From NCBI GenBank assembly GCA_017416065.1, contig JAFQDM010000025.1:1-64000 (forward strand): a DNA stretch of 64,000 nt, written 5' to 3'. Both the position numbers and the translations under genes were made by a program. Below, piece after piece: positions 16,077 to 25,691 of this stretch (positions within the stretch are counted from its first letter, which is position 1; each line of letters opens with the position of its first letter). The notes beneath the pieces were generated by a model. It was given only the letters and a program-made list of their open reading frames with translations. It was not told the origin of the DNA and ran no database searches. Source of the DNA: Ruminococcus sp. (lineage in GTDB: Bacteria; Bacillota; Clostridia; Oscillospirales; Acutalibacteraceae).

Positions 16077-17051
16077 ATGAATTCCAAAAAGATCATTTCC
16101 CTGGCACTTACGGGAGTTATGGCGCTGAGCTCTGCCTTTGCCCTTGCAGGCTGTAAGGACACAAAGCAGGACACCTCAACCACAACCGCACCTGCGGCCA
16201 CCTCATCTCCTGCCACCACCTCTGCCGAGCCCTCCATCCCCCCTGTTGAGATCATAAGACCTGAGCTCAACCCCAAGATCAAAAAGGACACAGAGCACAA
16301 GGTAGGCTATCAGCTTGAGATGCCTCAAAACGGAGACGAGATTGCAATAATCCACACATCTATGGGTGATATCACCCTGCGCTTCTTCCCCGAAAACGCA
16401 CCCAAGGCTGTTGAAAACTTCAAGGCACTTGCAAAGGACGGCAAGTACGACGGCACCATCTTCCACCGTGTTATGAACGACTTTATGATCCAGGGCGGTG
16501 ACTACGAGAACGCAGACGGCTCAGGCGGCACCAGCTCCTTCGGCTCTGCCTTTGAGGACGAATTCTGCGACACACTCTACAACATCCGCGGCTCCGTTGC
16601 CATGGCCAACTCTGGAGAAAACACCAACGGCAGCCAGTTCTTCATCAATCAGGCAAAGGCAGAGTCCTTCTCTGTCGAGGGCTTTGATTACGACACGACC
16701 TACACTCAGCTTCACGAGTATTACTACCAGTTCATAGCTCAGTACGGCGACGAGTTCAGGCAGAGCTTCCCCACGGTGCAGAGCTTTATCGACGACTACT
16801 GCGGCGGCATCTACCCCTTGAGCTACGCCATAACGGATGAGGTTATGGAGCTTTACAAGGCAACCGGCGGCAACATCCACTTAGACGGAGCCCTGAGAGC
16901 CAAAGGCGGCCACACGGTATTCGCCCAGGTCATTGAGGGTATGGACGTGGTGGACGCAATCGCCGCAGTTGAGGTTAACGCCGACACACACAAGCCCAAC
17001 GAAGACGTAACCGTAACCTCCGTTGAGATCACCACCTACACAGCACAGTAA
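16077..17051 (+). CDS. cyclophilin-type peptidyl-prolyl isomerase lipoprotein 1
   Basis: 324 residues. Lipobox LAGC with Cys26, a Thr/Ala/Pro-rich linker, then a cyclophilin domain with IIHTSMGDITLRFFPENAPKAVENF, the catalytic FHRV segment, QGGDYENADGSGG, GSVAMANSGENTNGSQFFINQ, and the late LDGA...GGHTVFAQVIEGMDVVD. About 80 extra residues rich in Tyr and Phe are inserted between QFFINQ and LDGA compared with plain cyclophilins. It should fold exported proteins at the outer face of the membrane. A close paralogue follows 41 nt downstream. Confidence 0.92.
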   Translation: MNSKKIISLALTGVMALSSAFALAGCKDTKQDTSTTTAPAATSSPATTSAEPSIPPVEIIRPELNPKIKKDTEHKVGYQLEMPQNGDEIAIIHTSMGDITLRFFPENAPKAVENFKALAKDGKYDGTIFHRVMNDFMIQGGDYENADGSGGTSSFGSAFEDEFCDTLYNIRGSVAMANSGENTNGSQFFINQAKAESFSVEGFDYDTTYTQLHEYYYQFIAQYGDEFRQSFPTVQSFIDDYCGGIYPLSYAITDEVMELYKATGGNIHLDGALRAKGGHTVFAQVIEGMDVVDAIAAVEVNADTHKPNEDVTVTSVEITTYTAQ

Positions 17052-17092
17052 TTATTTTACAATACATTTTAAACTCAGAAAGGAAAATTACT

Positions 17093-17980
17093 ATGAAACT
17101 CAGAAAGATTCTCTGCATTGCTATGGCAGCAGTGCTCACAGCAGGATGCGCAATGGCTCTGGGCGGTTGCTCAAAGAAAGCAGCAAGACCCGAGCTCAAC
17201 GCAAACATCAAGAACGACACAGCCCACAAAATAGGCTATCAGCTTGAAAAGCCTGCAGACGGTGAGGAGGTTGCAATACTCCACACAACAATGGGCGACA
17301 TCACCCTGCGCTTCTTCCCCGAGAATGCTCCCAAGGCAGTAGAAAACTTCAAGGCACTTGCAAAGGACGGCAAGTACGACGGTACCATCTTCCACCGCGT
17401 AATCAAGGACTTTATGCTCCAGGGCGGCGACTATGAGAACGCAGACGGCACAGGCGGCACCAGCTCCTTTGGTGAGGCTTTTGAGGACGAATTCTGCAAC
17501 ACACTCTACAACATCCGCGGTTCAGTTGCAATGGCTAACTCAGGAGAGAACACCAACGGCAGCCAGTTCTTCATCAATCAGGCAGGCAAAGACAGCTTCA
17601 AGCGCGAGGACGTAGACTACGACAAGACCTACGACCAGTACAAGGATATGTACAACCAGTACGTTGCATCCTACGGTATGCAGTTCGTTGCACAGTATGC
17701 AGATGCTGATGCATTCATCAAGGACTACATCGGCGGCATCCACCCCTTAAGCTACGCTATTCCCGAAGAGGTTTGGAAGCTCTACGAGGAAAACGGCGGC
17801 AACATCCATCTTGACGGTGCACTTCGCTCCTCCGGCGGCCACACAGTATTTGCTCAGGTTATTGAGGGTATGGACGTAGTGGACAAGATCGCAGACGTTG
17901 AGGTTGACGAAGAGGCAAACAAGCCCAAGGAAGACGTTAAGATCACAAAGGTTGAGCTTACTACCTACAAGGCAAAGTAA
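17093..17980 (+). CDS. cyclophilin-type peptidyl-prolyl isomerase lipoprotein 2
   Basis: 295 residues, a tandem duplicate of the preceding gene with almost the same cyclophilin core (FHRV, NTNGSQFFINQ, GGHTVFAQVIEGMDVVDKIADVEV). Lipobox LGGC (Cys26); the linker is much shorter than in its twin. The inserted segment (YDKTYDQYKDMYNQYVASYG...) has diverged most, so the two copies may differ in client binding. AAGGA precedes the ATG. The pair looks like an operon, possibly with the cohesin-like gene upstream. Confidence 0.92.
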   Translation: MKLRKILCIAMAAVLTAGCAMALGGCSKKAARPELNANIKNDTAHKIGYQLEKPADGEEVAILHTTMGDITLRFFPENAPKAVENFKALAKDGKYDGTIFHRVIKDFMLQGGDYENADGTGGTSSFGEAFEDEFCNTLYNIRGSVAMANSGENTNGSQFFINQAGKDSFKREDVDYDKTYDQYKDMYNQYVASYGMQFVAQYADADAFIKDYIGGIHPLSYAIPEEVWKLYEENGGNIHLDGALRSSGGHTVFAQVIEGMDVVDKIADVEVDEEANKPKEDVKITKVELTTYKAK

Positions 17981-18018
17981 TCCTCACACCCACAAAATTC
18001 TCCTAAGGAAGCGGTAAT

Positions 18019-18861
18019 ATGAGCGACAAACCCATCATTGCCATAATGTACGACTTTGACAAGACCCTCAGCACCAGAGATATGCAGGACTTTGCCCTGA
18101 TACCCAGCCTTGGAATGGAATCCGCTGACTTCTGGCAGGAGGCAAACGACTTTGGCCGTGAGCAAAAGATGGACGGCATACTTGCATATATGTACACCGC
18201 CATACGCGAAGCTCAAAAGCACGGAAATCCCCTGCGCAGAGAAAAGCTTCTCTCCCACGGCAGTTCTGTGGAATTCTTTGAGGGAGTGGAGTCCTGGTTT
18301 GACCGCGTAAACGAATACGGCAAATCCCAGGGAGCTGTAATCGAGCATTACATAATCTCCTCAGGTATGAAAGAGATCATTGAGGGCACTCCCATCAGGG
18401 ATAAGTTCAAGGAGATCTTTGCCTGCGAGTATTACTACGACGAGCAGGGCGACGCAGTCTGGCCCAAGACCGCCGTTAACTACACCAACAAGACCCAGTT
18501 TGTTTACAGAATAAACAAGGGCGTGCTGGACGTTTCAAACGACGTGGACCTTAACCGTTCAATGCCCGACGACTCAAAACGCATCCCATTTACCAATATG
18601 ATATACATAGGCGACGGACTTTCTGACGTACCCTGCATGAAGATGATGCAGGCCTACGGCGGCACCTCCATTGCCGTGTACCCACAGGGACAAAGACAGA
18701 AGGTAGAGGAGCTCCTTGTAAACGACAGAGTAAACTTTATCTTCCCTGCAGATTACAGAGAGGACTCTGAGCTTTACGGCGCAATGCAGAGCATCATCCG
18801 CAAAATCGTCATATGCGATACCCTGACGGAGATAAATCAGAACCAGCTTAAGAATATATAA
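18019..18861 (+). CDS. HAD-superfamily phosphatase
   Basis: 280 residues. HAD motif I is DFDKTLS near residues 12-18 (nucleophile Asp and general acid Asp); motif II lies in IIS-SG (YIISSGMKEII); motif IV is GDGLSDVPCM. The cap is a helical insert after motif I, as in phosphoserine-phosphatase-like C1 enzymes. The substrate is not known. It follows the cyclophilin gene by 38 nt, and a terminator follows it. Confidence 0.85.
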   Translation: MSDKPIIAIMYDFDKTLSTRDMQDFALIPSLGMESADFWQEANDFGREQKMDGILAYMYTAIREAQKHGNPLRREKLLSHGSSVEFFEGVESWFDRVNEYGKSQGAVIEHYIISSGMKEIIEGTPIRDKFKEIFACEYYYDEQGDAVWPKTAVNYTNKTQFVYRINKGVLDVSNDVDLNRSMPDDSKRIPFTNMIYIGDGLSDVPCMKMMQAYGGTSIAVYPQGQRQKVEELLVNDRVNFIFPADYREDSELYGAMQSIIRKIVICDTLTEINQNQLKNI

Positions 18862-18877
18862 GCAAATAAACTAACAG

Positions 18878-18911
18878 ATCCTCTACACAAACTGTGTAGA
18901 GGATTTTCTTT
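18878..18911 (+). terminator. terminator after HAD phosphatase gene
   Basis: ATCCTCTACACA pairs with TGTGTAGAGGAT, followed by TTTCTTT. It ends the operon that includes the cyclophilin genes. Confidence 0.92.
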
Positions 18912-18938
18912 GACAAAAAGTGCTCATATACTTATAAT
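18910..18938 (+). promoter_or_regulatory. sigma-A promoter of acyltransferase gene
   Basis: TTGACA (18910-18915), a 17-nt spacer and TATAAT (18933-18938), directly after the terminator; AAGGAGG precedes the start codon. Confidence 0.88.
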
Positions 18939-18966
18939 ATAGAGTGCACTAAAAAGGAGGTATATT

Positions 18967-20007
18967 ATGGCAAATACTCTTGCAAAGCCCAGAACCGCCA
19001 AATTTGACAATGCAAAGGCTTTTCTGATACTCTGCGTGGTCTTCGGTCACGGGCTGAATCCATATCTTTCATCCCCCGGGGTCAAGTGGGCACACCTTTG
19101 GCTCTACACCTTTCATATGCCCGCCTTCATATTCCTTGGAGGACTTTTTGCAAAGCGAACTGTGAACATCTCACCCTTTAACTTCAAAAAGGTGTTCTCC
19201 TACTTTCTGCTGGGAATGTTCATAAAATCCACCATTTATCTGACCGGGTACTTTTGCGGAAGAAACCCAAAATTCAACCTGTTTTCCGAAAACGGAGTTG
19301 CCTGGTATATCTTCGTTATGGCGGCACATCTGTTGATTGCCCACGTACTGCGGAACTTTAATCGCAAAAAAGTCCTGTGCACAAGCATCCTGCTTGCACT
19401 TCTGGTGGGATACGCAGACCAGATCGGCAACACCATGGTTTTCTCAAGGATCATCGTTTTCTTCCCCGTGTTCTACTTAGGCTACATCACAGACAAAGAT
19501 AAGCTGCTGAAAATACTCAACAAGCCTGCTGTGCGGATTTTGTCCCTTGTATTCCTCATCGCCTTTACGGTGGGACTTTACTTTGTAATCACCAAAGTCT
19601 ATTCCCTCAGATACGTTTTCACAGGCAACAACCCCTACTACGAGTTCGGCGCAGAATGGGAGCCCTACGGAGCATTGCTCAGGCTTGGATGCTTCGGCGT
19701 TTCTGCCCTTATGAGCTTTAGCCTGCTGGCAATTATGCCCAACAAAAGAGTGCCCCTGATGACCCACACAGGAGGCAACACCCTGCAGGTCTACGCTCTG
19801 CACAGGCAGATCCAGCTTATTATAGATGCCCTGTTCCTCAGAGAGCTTCTGAGCAGTGCACAGCCAAGGTACATACTTGTGGTAACAATGCTCGTCTCTG
19901 TGGTGCTCACCCTGGCACTTTCTCCCGAGGCAGTCAGCTACGTGCTCTACCCCTGCACAAGCTGGCAGAGATTTTTCTCCCCCTTGATCCGCTGGTTTAA
20001 GAAATAA
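18967..20007 (+). CDS. acyltransferase-3-family membrane protein
   Basis: 346 residues with about ten hydrophobic helices. The N terminus has the Acyl_transf_3/OafA pattern: FDNAKAFLILCVVFGHGLNPY (the conserved His in FGHG), then FHMPAFIFLGGLFAKR. Such enzymes O-acetylate surface sugars or peptidoglycan at the membrane. Its length is that of the short fucose-4-O-acetylase-like branch, without a fused SGNH domain. The substrate is unknown. It is expressed alone from its own promoter. Confidence 0.87.
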   Translation: MANTLAKPRTAKFDNAKAFLILCVVFGHGLNPYLSSPGVKWAHLWLYTFHMPAFIFLGGLFAKRTVNISPFNFKKVFSYFLLGMFIKSTIYLTGYFCGRNPKFNLFSENGVAWYIFVMAAHLLIAHVLRNFNRKKVLCTSILLALLVGYADQIGNTMVFSRIIVFFPVFYLGYITDKDKLLKILNKPAVRILSLVFLIAFTVGLYFVITKVYSLRYVFTGNNPYYEFGAEWEPYGALLRLGCFGVSALMSFSLLAIMPNKRVPLMTHTGGNTLQVYALHRQIQLIIDALFLRELLSSAQPRYILVVTMLVSVVLTLALSPEAVSYVLYPCTSWQRFFSPLIRWFKK

Positions 20008-20405
20008 TCAGACACCTCCGCAAAAAACTCTCCCCCACAATTCAAACCAATCGTTTATCGTAGAGGCGGGTCGGAGCGAGGTAAGAGGTAATAGATAAGA
20101 GGTAAGAAGGAAGGCTTAAATGCTCCCCCCTTGAGGAAATTTCCCTGCAATTCAAATCAAAACGTTTATCTTAGGGGCAGGTCGGAGTGAGGTAAGAGGT
20201 AATAGATAAGAGGTAAGAAGGAATGCTTAAAGGCTTTTCCCTGAGGAGTTTCCCTACAAATATTATCAGACGTCTATCGTAGGGGCGGGTCTCTGTGCCC
20301 GCCCGAAACATTTCCTCTATGCGAAACCTTTCGGGCGAATCGTGACTTGCCCCCACAGATCAGTTCACCATCCATCGCAGAACAGCAAACACACATCAAA
20401 GCATA
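20008..20405. repeat. repeat-rich intergenic block (second copy)
   Basis: No gene. Two successive copies of a unit of about 110-125 bp (about 20040-20160 and 20160-20245) contain CGTTTATC, GGTCGGAG, and the GAGGTAAGAGGTAATAG and ATAAGAGGTAAGAAGG stretches, matching about 6295-6420. It is followed by a nested-hairpin copy at 20278-20353 whose left half is identical to 6774-6810 and whose right half matches 6478-6535. Confidence 0.85.
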
Positions 20406-20411
20406 GAAAAA

Positions 20412-20446
20412 GCCTCCTCCGAACTCAATCGGAAGAGGCGTTTTTT
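20412..20446. terminator. bidirectional terminator between acyltransferase and amylase genes
   Basis: GCCTCCTCCGA pairs with TCGGAAGAGGC. T6 follows on the plus strand (20441-20446) and T5 follows on the minus strand. Confidence 0.9.
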
Positions 20447-20477
20447 GTTTATTGATCACTCATTTTTTATCAAGCAC

Positions 20478-23400
20478 TTATTTGTAACTGAGTGTATATG
20501 TATCGTTTCCGTTGTCTGCAAGGTAGAGAGTGTGCTGACCCTCGGGAACATACATCTTGTCAAAGGTTCCTGTCAGGTTCTTTTCGTTAATAAGTGTAAC
20601 GGGGTTCGCGAAGTTTGACCAACCGTCTGTGCAATACTGCACACCTGTGTCATAGTTGCGAACAAACACGTAGCTGTCACCTGCGAAATCATAGGTCAGG
20701 GTTCCGTCTGCAGAGAACTCAACTTCCTTGTTTCTGGATGCGTCATCTGTACCGGAAGCCTCACAGTATACGATTGCTACAAACTTATTGCTGAGGTTAC
20801 CGCCCGGTGTGGGAGTGGGTGTGGGCTCCACATCCTCTGAACCGCTGGGGGTTGTGGGAGCAGGCTCTACGGGGTCAACCACCGCACCTTTATCGTAACT
20901 GAGCGTGTATGTATCGTTTCCGTTGTCTGCAAGGTAGAGAGTGTGCTGACCCTCGGGAACATACATCTTGTCAAAGGTTCCTGTCAGGTTCTTTTCATTA
21001 ATAAGGGTAACGGGGTTCGCAAAATTTGACCAACCGTCTGTGCAATACTGCACTCCTGTGTCATAGTTGCGAACAAACACGTAGCTGTCACCTGCGAAAT
21101 CATAGGTCAGGGTTCCGTTTGCAGAGAACTCAACTTCCTTGTTTCTGGAAGCATCATCTGTTCCGGAAGCCTCACAATAGATGATGGCAACGAATTTATT
21201 GCTCAAAGTTGTGTTACCGGGGTTAGGCTGTGTGGGAACAGGCTGTGTGGGAGCAGGCTGTGTGGGTGTAGGCTGTGTGGAATCGCCTCCGGGCAGAAGC
21301 GAGGGATCAAGGGGGAACTTTGTAACATCTACAAAGTCAGAAAGGTAACCTGACCAGGAGCCTGAAGCATAATCGTAGATTGCAAAGTTGCCGGGAATCT
21401 GCAGGTTCTCTGTCTGATTGCCGCTGTCCATAACTCCATCGTTGAAGATGATCATATTTGCAGCATTGTCTACAAGTGCAAAGAACATTCCGTTGCCGGC
21501 AGACTGCATTGCTGTGCCGGGCCACTCGTCAAAGGCTCCGCCGCCGTCTGTCCATGTATGAGTATAGGGATTTTCATAGGGAGAGTTCATAAGAACGATC
21601 ACCTGTGAGCCGAGCTGAGTCAGGTCGATGGTATCCCCTGCAGGCTGTGTTGCAGGCTCAGTTGCGGGCTCGGTTGCAGGCTCAGTTGCAGGCTCGGTTG
21701 CATCGGGAGTGGTTGTGCCTGCAATGGGCTTTTCAATGTCATAGCCTGTGTTCATACCGGCAACGTGCTTCTGGATCGCAGTTGCATCCTTAACGTTAAC
21801 CTTGCCGTTACCGTCTGCATCAGCAGCAATAATACCTGAAGCCTCAAGGGACTGAATATCTGCTACGTGCTTCTGGATTGCGGTTGCGTCCTTAACGTTC
21901 ACCATGCCGTTACCGTCTGCATCACCCAGGATCAGTCCTGTGGAGGGCTGTGTGGGAGTAGTCTCTGTAGGTGTTGTATCTGCCGCAGTTGTTTCTGTGG
22001 GAACGGTTTCGGGTGTTGTGGGCTTTGTTGCAGGGTCAGAGGGAGTTGTGGGAGCATCTGCTGCCAGCTCCACAAGGATAGTACCGTGTGCGCCTGCGGA
22101 GAAGGTAACCTTGCCGTTTTCAACAGTTGCTGTCTTGCCGTCGTAGGCATTGCGCACCTGAGTGCCGTTTGTAAAGGTACCGTTCAGCTCAATTGTTACG
22201 TTAGAGTTTGCGTTTGCACCGATTACACAGGCAACTGTATCGCTGACTCCGTTCTTAGCGTAGCTTCTTGCAAAGGCTGTGCCTGAGGAAGCGCCAAGGT
22301 TTGTGTGTGAGCCTGCACCAACAGCCACGTGGCTGTTGCGGAATGTGCCCACCTTCTGCCAGTGAGCAAGCACCTTTGCAGCCTCAGAGGAGGAGTTGTC
22401 TATCTCAGACCAGTTCATAAAGCTTCTGGGTCTGTGGTCGGGAATGGAGCACTCAACAGTCTGTCTGTTTGCCTCATCACCGTAGAAGATCTGAACTCCG
22501 CCGGGCAGCAGCAGAAAGGCTGAGCCCTGATAGTACAGGTCGTTTCTGCAAAGTCCCGTATCGTGAGAAGAAATGTATGTAAGAACGTTGAAGTTGTCCT
22601 TTGTGTTGATCTTGCCTGCATAGTCAGCGTAGGTGTTGTTGATGTTTGAAGCATCGGGAACACCGTTGCAGTTCTGGCCTGAGGATGAACCTGAGAAGGA
22701 GAAGTTGATCATGGAGTCAAAGCCGTTCTCGTAGTAGCTGTTCTGATCAACACCCTGACCGTAGTTCTCGCCTGTCATCCAGAACTCCTCGTCCCAGTCT
22801 GCGCCTGCAGCTGTGGGGTTAGCCTGTCTCCAATTCTGGAGTGCCTTTGTGCAAGCGTCGGAGAGAGCCTTCCAGGACTCCTGCTCAACGTGCTTTGCAG
22901 TGTCGCAGCGGAAGCCGTCAACGCCGTACTGCTCAACCCACTGGGTATACCATGCAACAAGGTAGGTTCTGACTGTTTTATTGCCGAGGTTGTATTTGGA
23001 GAAGGTCTCGTCCAGCTCGTTCATCTTTGTCTGATAGGTACCCTCTTTGTTCCACTTTGTCTTGAGGAGCTCGGGGATATCCAGTACCTGAGTGGACTCG
23101 GTCTTGAAGTCAGGCAGGAAGGTCTGGGAGTTTGTCAGATCGTTGGTACCGTCTGCCTTGTAGCCTGCAAGTCCAGCGCGGATCCAATCAGGACCCCACC
23201 ATCTGCCCCAGGCGGCAGCATCGGAGTTGTAGTCAATAACTCCGTGGTAGTTGTTCTGATTGATGTTTGAGAAGTTGTAGTACTTATCTTCCCAACCGCT
23301 TCTGAGTGTACCGAAGCCGTACTCGTTCATATCGTAAATGGTGTTGTAACCGGGGTGATTCAGAACTACGTCCAGCACAATGCGGATGCCGTGCTCGTGA

Positions 23401-23921
23401 GCAGTATCAATCATCTCTTTAAACTCTGCCTCTGTGCCGAAGTTTTTGTCAAGCTCAGAGAAGTCAGAGCCGTAGTAGCCGTGGTAAGCATAGTGAGGGA
23501 AGCTCTTCTTGCCGTCGCCGCCGACTGCATAGCCGTGAATCTGCTCAAACCAACCGGAGACCCAGATGGCGTTAACGCCTAAGTCGTCAAAGTAGCCTGC
23601 CTCTATCTTCTGAGTGATGCCCTTAAAGTCACCACCCTGGAAGGCAGCCACGGTGTCCATTTCCGTGCTCACCGTGCCGTCGCGGTTAAGTCCGCGGTTG
23701 TAGCTGTGGTCGTTTGCTGTGTTGCCGTTGTTGAAGCGGTCTGTCAGCAGGAAGTATACCGTTGCATTATCCCAGGTGAAGTCATCTGCCGCATTGGGAT
23801 ATGCCGCACTTATCTGCGCTGTATCATACACAGCCGCCTGTGCTGAGAAGCTGAGCGCACACATAGACATAAGCATCATGAGTGTCAGCACCAAGCACAC
23901 AAGTCTTTTTGCTTTTTTCAT
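20478..23921 (-). CDS. secreted multidomain alpha-amylase (GH13) with internal dockerin
   Basis: 1147 residues from the ATG at 23921, which has AAAGGA about 8 nt upstream. Order: signal peptide (1-30); GH13 barrel (about 45-560) with nucleophile Asp in GFRCDTAKH (about 336), acid/base Glu in WMTGENYG (about 385) and the third Asp in ISSHDTGL (about 454); a beta-rich C domain; a Thr/Pro linker; a type I dockerin (about 662-732, two DADGNG-x-VNVKDATAIQKHVA segments); TEPA repeats; a CBM26-like starch-binding domain (about 760-860; WPGTAM, MIIFNDG); a PTQP linker; and two nearly identical domains of about 103 residues at the end. It should hydrolyse starch outside the cell and dock on a cohesin. 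The end domains are not recognised but are probably carbohydrate-binding. Confidence 0.93.
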   Translation of the reverse strand: MKKAKRLVCLVLTLMMLMSMCALSFSAQAAVYDTAQISAAYPNAADDFTWDNATVYFLLTDRFNNGNTANDHSYNRGLNRDGTVSTEMDTVAAFQGGDFKGITQKIEAGYFDDLGVNAIWVSGWFEQIHGYAVGGDGKKSFPHYAYHGYYGSDFSELDKNFGTEAEFKEMIDTAHEHGIRIVLDVVLNHPGYNTIYDMNEYGFGTLRSGWEDKYYNFSNINQNNYHGVIDYNSDAAAWGRWWGPDWIRAGLAGYKADGTNDLTNSQTFLPDFKTESTQVLDIPELLKTKWNKEGTYQTKMNELDETFSKYNLGNKTVRTYLVAWYTQWVEQYGVDGFRCDTAKHVEQESWKALSDACTKALQNWRQANPTAAGADWDEEFWMTGENYGQGVDQNSYYENGFDSMINFSFSGSSSGQNCNGVPDASNINNTYADYAGKINTKDNFNVLTYISSHDTGLCRNDLYYQGSAFLLLPGGVQIFYGDEANRQTVECSIPDHRPRSFMNWSEIDNSSSEAAKVLAHWQKVGTFRNSHVAVGAGSHTNLGASSGTAFARSYAKNGVSDTVACVIGANANSNVTIELNGTFTNGTQVRNAYDGKTATVENGKVTFSAGAHGTILVELAADAPTTPSDPATKPTTPETVPTETTAADTTPTETTPTQPSTGLILGDADGNGMVNVKDATAIQKHVADIQSLEASGIIAADADGNGKVNVKDATAIQKHVAGMNTGYDIEKPIAGTTTPDATEPATEPATEPATEPATQPAGDTIDLTQLGSQVIVLMNSPYENPYTHTWTDGGGAFDEWPGTAMQSAGNGMFFALVDNAANMIIFNDGVMDSGNQTENLQIPGNFAIYDYASGSWSGYLSDFVDVTKFPLDPSLLPGGDSTQPTPTQPAPTQPVPTQPNPGNTTLSNKFVAIIYCEASGTDDASRNKEVEFSANGTLTYDFAGDSYVFVRNYDTGVQYCTDGWSNFANPVTLINEKNLTGTFDKMYVPEGQHTLYLADNGNDTYTLSYDKGAVVDPVEPAPTTPSGSEDVEPTPTPTPGGNLSNKFVAIVYCEASGTDDASRNKEVEFSADGTLTYDFAGDSYVFVRNYDTGVQYCTDGWSNFANPVTLINEKNLTGTFDKMYVPEGQHTLYLADNGNDTYTLSYK
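20481..20795 (-). repeat. intragenic domain repeat, distal copy
   Basis: Encodes the last about 105 residues of the amylase, from LSNKFVAIV to TLSYK. It differs from the copy at 20897-21211 by only two amino acids (I/V and N/D) and few silent changes, so the duplication or a gene conversion is recent. Confidence 0.9.
20897..21211 (-). repeat. intragenic domain repeat, proximal copy
   Basis: First of the two near-identical C-terminal domains of the amylase (LSNKFVAII to TLSY). A Pro/Thr linker of about 30 codons separates it from the second. Confidence 0.9.
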
Positions 23922-24275
23922 TACAATCATCCTTTCAATTATACTTTAGTAAAGCAAATCCTTACGAATAACATTATATCAAAGTCTGCACAAAAATAAA
24001 AGGCGCGTTTTTACTGATATTGTGGCTAAAATTTATCTAATTTCACCAAAATCGGTTGAGAACAACAGGTCTTACCGTATTTACACCCCTTTATAATATT
24101 AATAATGTATAGGAGAGCCTTTGAAGCATTTGCAAATTTTACCGCTTTAAATTGCAAAATTAATTACATTTAACTAATTGACAAATTGACAGATTGAATA
24201 TATAATTCTATACTGTAAAAATCTACATTAATTTGTAGAGAATTGTAAATTCCCATTTATTCGGAGGTGCTTATT
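23922..24275. other. divergent control region between amylase and pot operon
   Basis: 354 nt, A/T-rich, no gene. On the minus strand a TATAAT at 23973-23978 probably serves the amylase; no good -35 is visible, which would fit an activated or catabolite-controlled promoter. On the plus strand two overlapping promoters drive the pot operon. I saw no clear cre site. Confidence 0.65.
24178..24214 (+). promoter_or_regulatory. two overlapping sigma-A promoters of pot operon
   Basis: Promoter 1: TTGACA 24178-24183, 17 nt, TATAAT 24201-24206. Promoter 2: TTGACA 24186-24191, 17 nt, TATACT 24209-24214. They are offset by 8 bp, so only one can be occupied at a time. A dyad CTACA-N6-TGTAG follows at 24223-24238. 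Confidence 0.8.
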
Positions 24276-25691
24276 TTGGAACAGACATCAATCGTTTCAC
24301 TTCGGAATATCAGCCTAAGCTTTGACGGCGAGGTTATACTTAACAATATAGATTTAGACATAAAGGACAAGGAGTTTATCACTCTGCTGGGTCCCTCAGG
24401 CTGCGGCAAAACCACAACTCTGCGCATTATAGGCGGCTTTCTGGAGCCTGACGCAGGCGACGTGTTCTACGAGGGCAAAAGAATAAACGGAACTCCTCCC
24501 AACAAGAGAAACGTAAATACTGTTTTTCAGAAGTACGCTCTCTTCCCCCATCTGAACGTTTTTGAGAATGTTGCCTTTGGGCTTAAGCTCAAAAAGTTCC
24601 CTAAGGAGGAGATCAAAAAGCTGGTCACCAAGATGCTTGCCATCGTAGACCTTAAAGGCTACGAAAAGCGCTCCGTGGCAAAGCTTTCCGGCGGACAGCA
24701 GCAGAGAGTTGCCATTGCCCGTGCCCTTGTGTGCGACCCTGACGTGCTCCTGCTTGACGAGCCCCTGGGCGCTCTTGACCTTAAGCTGCGCAAGGATATG
24801 CAGATAGAGCTCAAGAGAATTCAGAAGATGACAAAGAAGACCTTCGTTTACGTTACCCACGACCAGGAGGAAGCCCTTACCATGAGCGACCGTGTTGTGG
24901 TTATGAAAAACGGCAAGATCGAGCAGATAGGCACTCCCATCGACATATACAACGAGCCTGCCAACGCCTTCGTTGCAGATTTTATCGGCGAGGCAAACAT
25001 CCTTGACGGCACCATGCTCAAGGATTATAAGGTGAGCATCCTGGGTTCGGACTTCCCCTGTGTAGACAAGGGCTTTGGGGAGAACACTCCCGTAGATATC
25101 GTAATCCGCCCTGAGGATATAGAGATCACCTCCCCCGAGGAGGGCACCATCACAGGCGATGTGACGGGAGTTGTGTTCAAGGGCGTTCACTACGAGATGG
25201 AGGTACGCACCAAAAACTGCATCCTGCTTATTCACTCCACAGTATCAAGCTCTGTGGGAAGCCACATCGGAATGCGCGTAGACCCCAACAACATACATAT
25301 TATGAACAAGCTCTTCCCCACTCCCTACAATGAGCTTGAGGCAGAGGTTACCTACTGCAACGAGGCTGAAAACTCAGTCACGGTTGAGATAGAAGGCAGG
25401 GAAGTAGACATTCCGGGCTATTCCTTTGAGAAGGGCACAAGGCTCAGCATCATCCTTCCTCCCGACGGACTCTACGTTGACGGCGAGGGCATAGGCCAGC
25501 TTACGGACGTATACATCGAATCCGTGATCTGGAAGGGTGCTCACAACGAGATAATCCTTGAATCAGACGAAAGAAAATGGATCATGCACAGTGCTCAGGA
25601 CGAGCAGGTGGCAACCTACGTACCCATCTGCTTTGATTTCTCCAAGGCAACCGTTAAAGTGCTGGACGGGGAGGCTCTGAATGAAGACTAA
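24276..25691 (+). CDS. potA: polyamine ABC transporter ATP-binding protein
   Basis: 471 residues from a TTG start with GGAGG 8 nt upstream. Walker A is GPSGCGKTT, the Q loop [11 protein letters not shown], the signature [15 protein letters not shown], and Walker [13 protein letters not shown], followed by the switch His in THDQEEAL. The C-terminal about 230 residues carry two TOBE-like beta regions, more than usual for PotA (about 370 residues). It should energise spermidine/putrescine uptake at the inner face of the membrane. The stop overlaps potB by 11 nt. Confidence 0.93.
   Translation: MEQTSIVSLRNISLSFDGEVILNNIDLDIKDKEFITLLGPSGCGKTTTLRIIGGFLEPDAGDVFYEGKRINGTPPNKRNVNTVFQKYALFPHLNVFENVAFGLKLKKFPKEEIKKLVTKMLAIVDLKGYEKRSVAKLSGGQQQRVAIARALVCDPDVLLLDEPLGALDLKLRKDMQIELKRIQKMTKKTFVYVTHDQEEALTMSDRVVVMKNGKIEQIGTPIDIYNEPANAFVADFIGEANILDGTMLKDYKVSILGSDFPCVDKGFGENTPVDIVIRPEDIEITSPEEGTITGDVTGVVFKGVHYEMEVRTKNCILLIHSTVSSSVGSHIGMRVDPNNIHIMNKLFPTPYNELEAEVTYCNEAENSVTVEIEGREVDIPGYSFEKGTRLSIILPPDGLYVDGEGIGQLTDVYIESVIWKGAHNEIILESDERKWIMHSAQDEQVATYVPICFDFSKATVKVLDGEALNED

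Noticed and set aside
16077..17980. The two cyclophilin genes as one gene split by a frameshift
   Set aside because: Each has its own signal peptide, ribosome site, complete catalytic domain and stop codon. It is a tandem duplication.
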